Below the pieces are notes generated by a model that saw nothing but the letters and a program-made list of their open reading frames with translations, searched no databases and was not told where the DNA came from. Positions 15,642-22,185 of a DNA stretch of 22,887 bases are shown here, in pieces. Position 1 is the first letter of the stretch. The number at the start of each line of letters is the position of its first letter. Origin of the DNA: a virus; IMG/VR virus record IMGVR_UViG_3300021142_000190, positions 1 to 22,887 of that record; one strand, 5' to 3'. A program made the translations under genes and the position numbers.

Positions 15642-15673
15642 ATACTAATACATAATTACTATGAAATACGCCC
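15642..15673 (-). promoter_or_regulatory. two-block repeated element, copy B (candidate promoter)
   Basis: Minus strand: GGGCGTAT, ten bases, TTATGTATTAGTAT, identical in both blocks and in spacing to 9241-9272, while the ten middle bases match at about four positions. The GGGCGTAT block overlaps the last codons of the endolysin gene. The element ends 49 bases before the ATG of the Lys-rich protein, leaving a normal leader with a Shine-Dalgarno. Confidence 0.55.
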
Positions 15674-16126
15674 ACCAGCAGCAATATAGGCAGCTTTTAG
15701 ATCCGCCATTTTATTTGTATGCTGCCCATATTGAGCACCCGGTAATGATGCCCATATGTTAGAAATACGAGCTATAGCAGTCTCAAAGTTACCCTTATTA
15801 ATATCATCTAGGGCGCCTCTCTCATGGCACTGCATCAAGGCTATTCTGTCTTGGCAATCAGGTGAGAAGTCAGGAAGGTTTAATGACATCTTATAGGAGT
15901 CAAAGTATCTAGCTAGGAGTTGGTATCTGCCTGCGGCAGTAGATGACAGCTTGTCATTCAGGCGTATAAGCTGTCTTGGGTGATCAGCATAACTATAAAA
16001 AAGATGAGGGTTATTTGGCGTCGATCCAACGATTACATTGTACCCGTTGTCTGACTTGGCAAGAAGCGCAGGTCCTATCTCAGAGTGCGCTATGGTGTCT
16101 AGCAGTGCCTTTTCATTTTTGGTCAT
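15659..16126 (-). CDS. endolysin, lambda R-type transglycosylase
   Basis: 155 residues. It degrades peptidoglycan at lysis. It aligns by eye with lambda R along its whole length: LLDTIAHSE with candidate catalytic E16, NGYNVIVGS (27-35), YADHPRQLIRLN (46-57), STAAGRYQLLARYFD (62-76), FSPDCQDRIALMQ and ERGAL (87-105), and ISNIWASLPGAQYGQ (121-135). There is no N-terminal signal or membrane anchor, so it is a cytoplasmic endolysin that needs a large-hole holin. The start lies inside the i-spanin gene, a 14-base overlap. The order spanin-then-endolysin is the reverse of lambda's S-R-Rz-Rz1. The last codons overlap the copy B element. Confidence 0.93.
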   Translation of the reverse strand: MTKNEKALLDTIAHSEIGPALLAKSDNGYNVIVGSTPNNPHLFYSYADHPRQLIRLNDKLSSTAAGRYQLLARYFDSYKMSLNLPDFSPDCQDRIALMQCHERGALDDINKGNFETAIARISNIWASLPGAQYGQHTNKMADLKAAYIAAGGRIS

Positions 16127-16592
16127 ATATCGAGGCTTGTTCTAAAGCCCAGTCCTGTGCGTTGAGTAATTGTTTAGTTGTCTCAGTACAATCACTTTCT
16201 AATTTGTTGAACGAGGCACGAGATACTGTGTCGGGGGTTTGACTGTCAGACTGTTTGGTAGGGGCGGGAATGTCGGACACTGAACTGCTATTGCTTTGGT
16301 TGCTTGGAATGAGGCGCAGCCAGTCAATTCCAGGAGTAGGGCTAGTCCCATTAAATATTTGACTGAATTTAGTATTGGCATTTTGAGTTTCCTGATTTGC
16401 ATTAGAGGTTACTTTTGCGGTGATTAATGCTGCTTTTTCTACGGCGATGGCGTCTACTACTTTTTGTTTATCCCAATTACTCTGAATAGCTTCTTTCCCT
16501 GATACATACCCTGTGTGGTGTGCATATAAAATAGATAGAGCCAGAGTGGCTAAGATAGCGGCTTGTTTCCAATACAGTGCTAAGAATGGCAT
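16113..16592 (-). CDS. i-spanin (Rz-like)
   Basis: 159 residues. Inner-membrane spanin subunit that joins the outer-membrane partner to fuse the two membranes after wall degradation. The N-terminal YWKQAAILATLALSILYAHHTGYVSG is a single membrane anchor (about 8-25). Then comes a predicted periplasmic helical region (KEAIQSNWDKQKVVDAIAVEKAALITAKVTSNANQ), a Pro/Ser-rich stretch, and a second helix ending in LLNAQDWALEQASIYDQK, which has the C-terminal style of Rz proteins. The o-spanin is encoded entirely inside it in another frame, the lambda arrangement. The start overlaps the stop of the propeller gene as TAATG. Confidence 0.85.
   Translation of the reverse strand: MPFLALYWKQAAILATLALSILYAHHTGYVSGKEAIQSNWDKQKVVDAIAVEKAALITAKVTSNANQETQNANTKFSQIFNGTSPTPGIDWLRLIPSNQSNSSSVSDIPAPTKQSDSQTPDTVSRASFNKLESDCTETTKQLLNAQDWALEQASIYDQK
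16199..16381 (-). CDS. o-spanin (Rz1-like lipoprotein), nested in the i-spanin gene
   Basis: 60 residues from ATG at 16381. This start has AGGAAA eight to nine bases upstream; an in-frame ATG at 16402 is less well placed. A signal sequence (NSVKYLMGLALLLELTGC) ends in a lipobox L-T-G-C, with the lipidated Cys at residue 22. The short mature part is Pro-rich (CPTFPPLPNSLTVKPP), as in Rz1 proteins. It lies wholly within 16113-16592 in a different frame. A lipobox plus a Pro-rich tail inside an Rz gene is strong evidence that this is a real gene. Confidence 0.88.
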   Translation of the reverse strand: MPILNSVKYLMGLALLLELTGCASFQATKAIAVQCPTFPPLPNSLTVKPPTQYLVPRSTN

Positions 16593-17452
16593 TATGTCAT
16601 TACCTTTAAGTCATTAATACAATTGTTATTAGGCACTGGATATCTTTTATACCCACCTGTTTTTAAATCAAATATTAAAACATAACTAGACTGTTTGGCT
16701 TTGACATTTTTAAAGTTAATAGATGCTCCAATTACTAACTTATTATCATGTATATCTAAACCACGTAAAAACGTTGTATTGGCGTCAACTATTTTGTATC
16801 GGGTAATACCTAGGGTACCTAGGTCTATTTTTAAGAGCTCTCCGGTCGCTGTAGAGAGTGTATATAGTTGATTATGTAAAATTATAATGCCGTGACAGCA
16901 AGTTCCACCACTAGCAATGATTTTTACTTCTAGTGTGTCCTTATCAATATACCCAAAGTCTGATGTAATTATCGTCTTATTATGTCGACAAAAATAGATC
17001 TTATCTGGCGTATTGAACAATGAATTTACATGTCTAGAATCCATTGTGTCTGCATGAACAGGTTCAGGGGGTGCTTCAACCCTATTTAAAAAGTTGATAT
17101 TAACTTGTTGATGCTTTCCAGCTAAATATACCCCAATACAATCTACTGCTGTGTTACAGGTATACCAAGTGTCTAAATCTTTAATAATCTGGTGGGTGTT
17201 TATATAGAGCGGGATATCTATCATATGGCTGAAATAGCATGTAGACCGGCTAAATGCCGCTAGTTTATCATTTGATACCACGTAGATATACTTATCATCA
17301 AACTCAATACCAAAGGGGCGGTATGGACTTCGCCCCTTCCCGTCCAAACTCTTTGCTAATAATTGTGGTGCTCGTGCTTGTTTGTGAATAACCGCTCCCG
17401 TGATAATGTTAAGCACAACGAAATCATTATCATCTGTTGTTATTAATATCAT
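16592..17452 (-). CDS. beta-propeller protein of unknown function
   Basis: 286 residues. Repeating blade-like segments of about 40-50 residues: MILITTDDNDFVVLNIITGAVIH, PFGIEFDDKYIYVVSNDKLAAFS, HQIIKDLDTWYTCNTAVDCIGVY, HGIIILHNQLYTLSTATGELLKIDL, FLRGLDIHDNKLVIGASINF and YVLIFDLKTGGYKRYPV. These have the strand-turn-strand look of NHL/quinoprotein-like propellers. The HVN...IYF and HGI...LY...G.L pattern recalls the TIGR03032/DUF4915 type, which is a tentative comparison. No signal peptide, so probably cytosolic. The ATG overlaps the oxygenase stop as ATGA, so the two are probably translated together and may act together. It lies inside the lysis cassette but shows no lysis feature. Confidence 0.6.
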   Translation of the reverse strand: MILITTDDNDFVVLNIITGAVIHKQARAPQLLAKSLDGKGRSPYRPFGIEFDDKYIYVVSNDKLAAFSRSTCYFSHMIDIPLYINTHQIIKDLDTWYTCNTAVDCIGVYLAGKHQQVNINFLNRVEAPPEPVHADTMDSRHVNSLFNTPDKIYFCRHNKTIITSDFGYIDKDTLEVKIIASGGTCCHGIIILHNQLYTLSTATGELLKIDLGTLGITRYKIVDANTTFLRGLDIHDNKLVIGASINFKNVKAKQSSYVLIFDLKTGGYKRYPVPNNNCINDLKVMT

Positions 17453-17991
17453 TCAACCTCCAAGATAAAGTTAATAACTACTCTTCTTTTATGGTTAATT
17501 GGTACTGTAGATCTATGGTACGTCTTTGAATCAAACCAGTAGCAATTTCCTCTGACTGGTGGTGAACGATCAACAATTGTTGTCTTATCATCTGCTAAGA
17601 TAATCGTGTCCCCATCGGAATCCATTACGTAGTACACAAAAGTAATATAGTTACCGGGGTCATTAGGGCTAATATCTGGGTGTATTAAGTTTTCTAATGC
17701 ATTTGGATCGTGGGATATGTTAGGGATTAGATTACCCTTAATGCGCACGATGCGTTTTATCTTAATTCCTGTCTTTTCAGCAAATACCCCTATCATAGCA
17801 TTTACTAGATAGAAGTGTTTGGAAAACACTTTTTTAAATATATAGAAGACATGCGTCATCTGAAAAATATCTTCGTCCGGAGTATCAGGAACTATTTGTT
17901 CTGCATTCCAGTACCAAGGAAATCCAGTGCTTGTCATTACTTTGTGAACTTCTTCTTCAAGTTCTTTAGGGAGTACATTTTGTATAATCAT
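17449..17991 (-). CDS. 2-oxoglutarate/Fe(II)-dependent oxygenase, phage type
   Basis: 180 residues, a single double-stranded beta-helix domain of prolyl-4-hydroxylase-like type. The iron ligands are visible: H104-P-D106 (LIHPDIS), the distal H159 (KTYHRSTVP), and an arginine pair R169/R170 (HKRRVVINF) that would bind the 2-oxoglutarate carboxylate. Core strands NYITFVYYVMDSDGDTIIL and PPVRGNCYWFDSKTYH follow the family pattern (GG.. replaced by DGD.). Phage enzymes of this class are frequent in aquatic viromes. Their substrates (protein, nucleobase or small molecule) are mostly unknown, and none can be inferred here. The ATG begins four bases after the putative holin stop, and the stop overlaps the propeller start. 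Confidence 0.85.
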   Translation of the reverse strand: MIIQNVLPKELEEEVHKVMTSTGFPWYWNAEQIVPDTPDEDIFQMTHVFYIFKKVFSKHFYLVNAMIGVFAEKTGIKIKRIVRIKGNLIPNISHDPNALENLIHPDISPNDPGNYITFVYYVMDSDGDTIILADDKTTIVDRSPPVRGNCYWFDSKTYHRSTVPINHKRRVVINFILEVE

Positions 17992-17995
17992 TCGA

Positions 17996-18211
17996 CTATT
18001 GTACAGGAGTTTCCTTATACTTCATAGAAATATATTTAGAGGCTACTGCAGCACTCCCCACAATACCTAAATATGCCATCCAGATATCAGCCGTTGGGTT
18101 TGGGATCATAATAAATTTAATGGTGCCAGCCAAGTAGGCTATATTACACCATAGTTTAGAATGACTGACTTTACCATCTGCGGTGGAAATAACATCTGAA
18201 AAAATAGACAT
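17996..18211 (-). CDS. putative holin, 71 aa, two membrane segments
   Basis: A short protein with two hydrophobic segments: LWCNIAYLAGTIKFIMI (about 20-36) and IWMAYLGIVGSAAVASKYI (about 43-61), separated by a short polar turn with Pro-Asn-Pro, and a charged C-terminus (KYKETPVQ). The N-terminus SxxDGKVSHSKLW has the form of several phage holin-like proteins. Size, topology and position upstream of the spanins and endolysin support a holin. Its ATG overlaps the upstream XhlA-like stop as TAATG, so the two small membrane proteins are co-translated. Confidence 0.7.
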   Translation of the reverse strand: MSIFSDVISTADGKVSHSKLWCNIAYLAGTIKFIMIPNPTADIWMAYLGIVGSAAVASKYISMKYKETPVQ

Positions 18212-18423
18212 TATTTTTTACCAGAAATTAAAAAGTAGATAAAGGTTCCTGCACCTACAATTGCCATAAACCATCGAGCCGCGGCTCCGATCCATGCTAA
18301 TGCTTTCAATGCACCCTTGGCATCTTTCCAAGCAGCTAGTAATTCAGAAGTGTCTTGCTTGATAGCTGAAAGGTCTTCTTTTAAACTATCAACCTCTTCT
18401 TTAAGTTGCTCTAATGAGGCCAT
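18211..18423 (-). CDS. XhlA-like coiled-coil membrane protein (holin or holin partner), 70 aa
   Basis: The N-terminal 35 residues form a heptad-like coiled coil (LEQLKEEVDSLKEDLSAIKQDTSELLAAW). One membrane segment follows (about 49-66, AARWFMAIVGAGTFIYFLI) and the C-terminus is short and basic (SGKK). This is the arrangement of the hemolysin XhlA family, which acts with a holin in Bacillus phages; the match is by architecture only. It is linked by TAATG overlaps to the gene on each side. Confidence 0.65.
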   Translation of the reverse strand: MASLEQLKEEVDSLKEDLSAIKQDTSELLAAWKDAKGALKALAWIGAAARWFMAIVGAGTFIYFLISGKK

Positions 18424-18581
18424 TATTTTGTCTCATTTGCCAGACGTTCAGCGGCTTGAGCGATTGCTAAGGCGATGATTGGGTTTGGATGAGGTGCTTC
18501 TATTGCTTTAACAATAATAGGTGTTTCCACTTTAGCTACAATCGTTTCTATTTCAGCTACAACTTCTTTAATAAATGCCAT
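18423..18581 (-). CDS. small protein of unknown function, 52 aa
   Basis: MAFIKEVVAEIETIVAKVET... followed by PIIVKAIEAPHPNPIIALAIAQAAERLANETK. It is too short for many ORF callers but well supported: AAGGA lies seven bases before the ATG, and its TAA overlaps the next ATG (TAATG at 18423). Acidic helix, then a Pro break, then an Ala-rich helix. No membrane segment is strong enough to call. Function unknown; co-translated with the XhlA-like protein. Confidence 0.7.
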   Translation of the reverse strand: MAFIKEVVAEIETIVAKVETPIIVKAIEAPHPNPIIALAIAQAAERLANETK

Positions 18582-18599
18582 GATATTTCCTTATTGTGG

Positions 18600-18677
18600 T
18601 TAAACTTTAATCCAGTTTTCAGTTGGTACTGTGGCTATTAGGCGGCCATATTCTACAGGGTTAATTATGTCAGTCAT
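18600..18677 (-). CDS. possible microprotein, 25 aa
   Basis: MTDIINPVEYGRLIATVPTE followed by NWIKV. The ATG overlaps the TGA of the frame carrying WLSEGNEPTPADEAV as ATGA, so it could be translated by coupling. There is no clear Shine-Dalgarno of its own. It fills the gap between the broken microgene and the 52-residue gene almost exactly, which supports it, but so short an ORF may be chance. Confidence 0.4.
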   Translation of the reverse strand: MTDIINPVEYGRLIATVPTENWIKV

Positions 18678-18735
18678 ACCGCTTCATCCGCAGGAGTTGG
18701 CTCGTTGCCTTCGGATAGCCAACTGAATTATACAT
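18674..18735 (-). pseudogene. microgene apparently broken by a one-base deletion
   Basis: ATG at 18735 overlaps the stop of the upstream membrane-protein gene as TAATG, but its frame reads MYNSVGYPKATSQLL... and stops at 18670. The third frame instead encodes FSWLSEGNEPTPADEAV, of the W-L-x-E-G-N-x-P-x-P-A-D-E type common in small phage proteins, ending in TGA at 18674 that overlaps the next ATG (ATGA). It has no start codon of its own, because TAA lies directly before it. The span from ATG to TGA is 62 bases. One extra A in TATAATTC would make 63 bases and a 20-residue protein beginning MYKFSWLSEGN. Sequencing error, real mutation or programmed shift cannot be told apart here. Confidence 0.5.
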
Positions 18736-19235
18736 TATTTATTCCACTTTCTTGGCGTAATGTGTGTAGCAAGCATTAATCGTGTAAATCCACCATGCCC
18801 TTTCCAGCCTATATTAATACGAATAAACCATTTAGCTGTAAAAAACCATTGCGCCCTAAAGTTAAAGGCATTGCCCCAATCTGTATATTCCCAGTTGCTA
18901 ACGCCTGTGTCCCACTTAGTGATAGAGCCACATACAGTAGGTGCATGAGTAGGCTCTACACCCATAGGGAATTGACCAAAGCCATAAGCAGGGTTTCTGA
19001 CTAACCAAAACATTCTATAAAGATAAGGGCTAGTCGTAGTAAAGTAGCCACCATAATGACCTTCATCTAAAGGCGCATCAAAGGTCTGAAACCATCTTAA
19101 AGGTTTAATCAGCCAATCTCTATCATCTATCACAATCACAAATATAGGTAGAGCAAGGATAGGTGAAAGTAACCATGTAACTAAAGTTAAAATTACAGAG
19201 ATTGGATAACAAATAAGCCAGCATAAATATTTCAT
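18735..19235 (-). CDS. small membrane-associated phage protein, 166 aa
   Basis: The N-terminal 40 residues are strongly hydrophobic (LCWLICYPISVILTLVTWLLSPILALPIFVIVI) and may form a hairpin or two membrane passes. The rest is Trp/Tyr/Phe-rich and polar: RWFQTFDAPLDEG, YLYRMFWLVRNPAYGFGQFP, TDWGNAFNFRAQWFFTAKWFIRINIGWKG. I have seen this RNPxYGF... style in uncharacterised phage membrane proteins (DUF7338-like, tentative). It lies between the fibre block and the holin candidates. Its ATG overlaps the XkdW-like stop (ATGA) and its stop overlaps the next start (TAATG). Function unknown. Confidence 0.65.
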   Translation of the reverse strand: MKYLCWLICYPISVILTLVTWLLSPILALPIFVIVIDDRDWLIKPLRWFQTFDAPLDEGHYGGYFTTTSPYLYRMFWLVRNPAYGFGQFPMGVEPTHAPTVCGSITKWDTGVSNWEYTDWGNAFNFRAQWFFTAKWFIRINIGWKGHGGFTRLMLATHITPRKWNK

Positions 19236-19396
19236 GCTAATTGTTCTTTGGTTGGTTGTGGTAATTTATTTGTCCATATTTTAATATAATCCCCATTACC
19301 ATCAGAATCATTTTGCAATATTATTGTACCAGTATCAGTTAAAAAATCATTAATAGTTAATGTTGGGTAAATAGCAATTATTTTTTCATATAGCAT
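19232..19396 (-). CDS. XkdW-like small tail-region protein, 54 aa
   Basis: [20 protein letters not shown], then DTGTIILQNDSDGNGDYIKIWTNKLPQPTKEQLA. The pattern (YP near the N-terminus, DdsDGnGpYIkxW, LPQPTxEQL at the end) resembles XkdW-type proteins encoded after fibre genes. The start at 19396 is chosen over an in-frame ATG at 19480 because it overlaps the fibre stop as TAATG and the family pattern begins there; the longer version would share 84 bases with the fibre gene. Role unknown, possibly fibre assembly. Confidence 0.75.
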   Translation of the reverse strand: MLYEKIIAIYPTLTINDFLTDTGTIILQNDSDGNGDYIKIWTNKLPQPTKEQLA

Positions 19397-20115
19397 TATG
19401 CTGTCCTTATCATTGAACCTTGAAAATATGTGTTTACTAAAGTATTTGAAATTGATACTGATGAAGCCCCTACTGAACAATATATTTCTACATAATCAGT
19501 TGAGCCATTAAGGTAAACTAAAGCTGAACCAAATCCACCATTTATAGTAGTGTTATAACTATTTAAAAACCCTTTAAATGCAGTACCATTTTTATAAAGT
19601 AAAACTTGTAACCAAGTAGCTGTGTTAATTGTTACGCCACCATTAATTTGATAATATCCAGCAATAGTTGGTGTAAACCTACTAGAAGCAAACATACCGC
19701 CAGTAGTATCAAAATCATTAGAAGTAAATGTAATCTTAGTAGCTGTTAAAGATGAAGGTATCGTTTGTTGAACACTTTGATAATAACTAAAAGTTGGTTT
19801 AGATTGACTAACCCAAGCAGACCCATTACTTGTTAATACGTTTCCTGATGCACCTACTGCTGTTATGCCTGTACCACCATTAGCAATTGGTAAAGTACCT
19901 GTAACACCTGTAGTAAGCGGCAATCCTGTTAAGTTAGTTGCAACTCCTGATGTTGGTGTACCTAATAAAGGTGTCACTAATGTAGGGCTTGTTGCCAATA
20001 CTACGTTACCACTACCTGTTGACGTTGTTACTCCTGTACCACCACCTGCAACTTGCAAGACCCCGGAGGCGTTGAATTGCGAACTTCCGATCGCTATATT
20101 ACTTGCTTGTGTCAT
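19396..20115 (-). CDS. tail fibre with C1q/TNF-like C-terminal tip, 239 aa
   Basis: The N-terminal half is made of fibre modules: [40 protein letters not shown] and [11 protein letters not shown], also found in the other two fibre genes. After [14 protein letters not shown], the last ~130 residues ([30 protein letters not shown]..., [57 protein letters not shown]) have the strand order of a C1q-like jelly roll, a common receptor-binding tip. The start at 20115 overlaps the upstream TGA (ATGA) and has GGAG six bases before it; an in-frame ATG at 20127 has no such support. Confidence 0.8.
   Translation of the reverse strand: MTQASNIAIGSSQFNASGVLQVAGGGTGVTTSTGSGNVVLATSPTLVTPLLGTPTSGVATNLTGLPLTTGVTGTLPIANGGTGITAVGASGNVLTSNGSAWVSQSKPTFSYYQSVQQTIPSSLTATKITFTSNDFDTTGGMFASSRFTPTIAGYYQINGGVTINTATWLQVLLYKNGTAFKGFLNSYNTTINGGFGSALVYLNGSTDYVEIYCSVGASSVSISNTLVNTYFQGSMIRTA
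19868..19900. repeat. 33-bp direct repeat between fibre genes, copy 1
   Basis: All 33 bases are identical to 21208-21240. On the minus strand it encodes [11 protein letters not shown]. It is a natural crossover point between the two fibre genes. Confidence 0.95.
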
Positions 20116-20492
20116 ACTGTACTCCATGTATCAGTTGGCTGTATTGGCCAAGTTAAATTACCAGCCGTTGGGTTTACTGCTATACCACGAATTGTATTCC
20201 TGTAAGCTAAGAACTCTGCTTGGTTAGTAAGGTATGGCGAGTTGATAGGGTCAGCTACGTCAGCAATCGTTGTCCAGTCAGTAGCAGAAAGTAATCCTGA
20301 AGCTGTGGCTTTGTTGTCTGAGGCTGTTGGAATATATGGCTGTGGTGGAATAAAAACTCCGTCAACATAAGTCCATTCTGTTGTAACATCATCAGCACAA
20401 TCAACCCAATATAAAGGTTGTGCTACTTCAAATTCTTGTACTGCCACCTCTGCAATACGGTTGTTTTCTTCAGGTGAGATTAGTGCTTTCAT
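20112..20492 (-). CDS. tail fibre assembly chaperone-like protein, 126 aa
   Basis: The C-terminal half follows the phage tail-assembly-chaperone (APC-type) pattern: [42 protein letters not shown], i.e. L-x-x-T-D-W-T..DV...F..YR..(L/I)R, then [11 protein letters not shown]. The N-terminal half ([29 protein letters not shown]) probably interacts with fibres. It lies between two fibre genes, as expected for a fibre-specific chaperone; whether it serves one or both cannot be told. The stop overlaps the next start as ATGA. Confidence 0.75.
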   Translation of the reverse strand: MKALISPEENNRIAEVAVQEFEVAQPLYWVDCADDVTTEWTYVDGVFIPPQPYIPTASDNKATASGLLSATDWTTIADVADPINSPYLTNQAEFLAYRNTIRGIAVNPTAGNLTWPIQPTDTWSTV

Positions 20493-20501
20493 TATTTATC
20501 C

Positions 20502-22172
20502 TTAATATTCTACGACTACAACACCAGCAAATCCAGCACCGCCAGCGTTCCCACCGCCCGCTCCTGCTCCTCCTGTCCCTACCGTAACAGCAACTGTCCC
20601 CGCAGGTGTTAATCCTGTAACTATTGATATAGCACACCCTCCAGACCCACCACCACCCCCACCTGAAGCAGTAGATGAAGCGGCAGCACCGCCACCACCA
20701 CCACCACCCCCGTATTGTGTACCCGCACTTCCACCAAGATTGCCTGTTGCTCCTTTGCCAGCTCCTCCAAAGACAGAACCACCCCCTGCACCCCCATTTG
20801 AAGATGACGATGATGCTCCTGGAGTTCCTGATACCCCTGTATTTCCTGATAGATTTAAAGTTCCAGAGGCTCCTAATCCACCTAATCCCCCGTTACCCGG
20901 AGTACCAGAGCCAGAAGCATTTCCTAATCCTCCAGCTCCACCCGTGGCTGATGCATACGCTGAAAATGAAGATGTAACCCCAGCACTTCCGGAGTTTGCT
21001 CCGTTATAACCCGCACCTCCGCCACCACCACCACCAACAACAGTTACTTTAACTTTAGTAATACCTGCTGGAACTGTAAAAGTACCTGATGCTGTAAAGA
21101 CTTGCATATTAGAAAAACCACCACCACCACTAGCGTTAATGGTTTGATTAGGGAATGAGCCTGAAACTGTAATACCTGTACCAGCAACAATGGCTGGACT
21201 TGCCGTTCCTGTACCACCATTAGCAATTGGTAAAGTACCTACTACTGCAAGAACTTGGGCTGTTGATGCCGCTGTGAATGCTGATGTTCCATTACCAAAG
21301 GCAATACCTGATAGAGTAGCTACACCTGTACCACCGTTGGTTGCTGTTAATGCACCTGAGATGTTAGTGTTAGCAGTGCCAATTGCCAAGGCCCCGAAGG
21401 CCGGAGCCGCAGCGCCTGCTGAGATTAGTGCATTACCTGATGTACCTGCCGCTGTAACTGCATAGGCTGTACCAGTACCGTAAGCTGCCCCTCCTGCTGT
21501 TGCCGTGGCTGTTGAGTTCGTACCACCGTTGGCAATCGCCAAGGTACCTGCTAGAGTGATTGCTCCAGAAGATGCTGTTGCTGGGGTTAATCCTGTAGTG
21601 CCTCCATTGAATGTACTGACTGTTGCCGCGATAGCAATAACACTATACACAACACATTCAATAAGATCTCCAGTAATTGCGCCTGTTGCTAAAGTGACTG
21701 AAGTACCATTGGTAGCGGTATAGTCAGCATTAGCTAACTTAATACCATTGCGGTATACATCAATTGCACCAGCTACGTAGGAGATTGTAAATACTGTCTG
21801 ACCTGATGTGGCAGTGAAGTCTGTTCTTGTTATGGTTGAAGCCCCACCCCCACCAATCGCACCCCAAACAGTACCATTGTAGCCCTCAAATGATCCAGTT
21901 GTTGTATTGAAGCGCAACATACCCTGAACACCCGTTGGCTCTTGAGCCGTGGTGCCTACAGGAACCGTGATTGCGCCTGTGCCAATGAAGATACCCGATG
22001 TGGCACTCTTGGTTGCAATGACCTGAACGACGCCAGAGTTGTCCTTATAGAACAACTTACCGTCTGTAATGTTAATCGCTAGTTCACCGTTGACCAAGTT
22101 CCCTGCTGTAGGGGCATTGGTTGTTGTTGCACTGTAATACAGCGATAGTGGGGTAAACCCTGATGCTGCCAT
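20502..22172 (-). CDS. tail fibre with glycine-rich tip domain, 556 aa
   Basis: The N-terminal segment LYYSATTTNAPTAGNLVNGELAINITDGKLFYKDNSG (11-47) is a common fibre-attachment pattern. It is followed by MLRFNTTTGSFEGYNGTVWG (85-104) and a VYRNGIKLANADYTATNGTSVTLATG...GD module (139-170). The shaft (185-350) consists of GGTTGLTPATA, GTLAIANGGT and [11 protein letters not shown] repeats. The tip (about 357-556) begins MQVFTASGTFTVPAGITKVKVTVVGGGGGGG, the signature of the Gly_rich_2-type domain, and continues with long Gly/Ala/Ser loops to GFAGVVVVEY. Glycine-rich tips of this kind bind host receptors in T-even adhesins; their loops can vary quickly. The start follows TAAGGAAATATT, a good ribosome site. 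Confidence 0.85.
   Translation of the reverse strand: MAASGFTPLSLYYSATTTNAPTAGNLVNGELAINITDGKLFYKDNSGVVQVIATKSATSGIFIGTGAITVPVGTTAQEPTGVQGMLRFNTTTGSFEGYNGTVWGAIGGGGASTITRTDFTATSGQTVFTISYVAGAIDVYRNGIKLANADYTATNGTSVTLATGAITGDLIECVVYSVIAIAATVSTFNGGTTGLTPATASSGAITLAGTLAIANGGTNSTATATAGGAAYGTGTAYAVTAAGTSGNALISAGAAAPAFGALAIGTANTNISGALTATNGGTGVATLSGIAFGNGTSAFTAASTAQVLAVVGTLPIANGGTGTASPAIVAGTGITVSGSFPNQTINASGGGGFSNMQVFTASGTFTVPAGITKVKVTVVGGGGGGGAGYNGANSGSAGVTSSFSAYASATGGAGGLGNASGSGTPGNGGLGGLGASGTLNLSGNTGVSGTPGASSSSSNGGAGGGSVFGGAGKGATGNLGGSAGTQYGGGGGGGGAAASSTASGGGGGGSGGCAISIVTGLTPAGTVAVTVGTGGAGAGGGNAGGAGFAGVVVVEY
21208..21240. repeat. 33-bp direct repeat between fibre genes, copy 2
   Basis: Identical to 19868-19900. 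A diverged third version encoding GTLAIANGGT lies near 21521-21550 and a fourth near 22721-22750. Confidence 0.95.
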
Positions 22173-22185
22173 AATATTTCCTTAA

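Noticed and set aside
19397-19480. Longer N-terminus for the XkdW-like protein
   Set aside because: The extra 28 residues are the shifted frame of the fibre gene; TAATG at 19396 and the family pattern favour the short form.
20675-21009. Plus-strand Pro/His-rich open frames
   Set aside because: They are antisense shadows of the glycine-rich fibre tip (GGX codons read as XCC).
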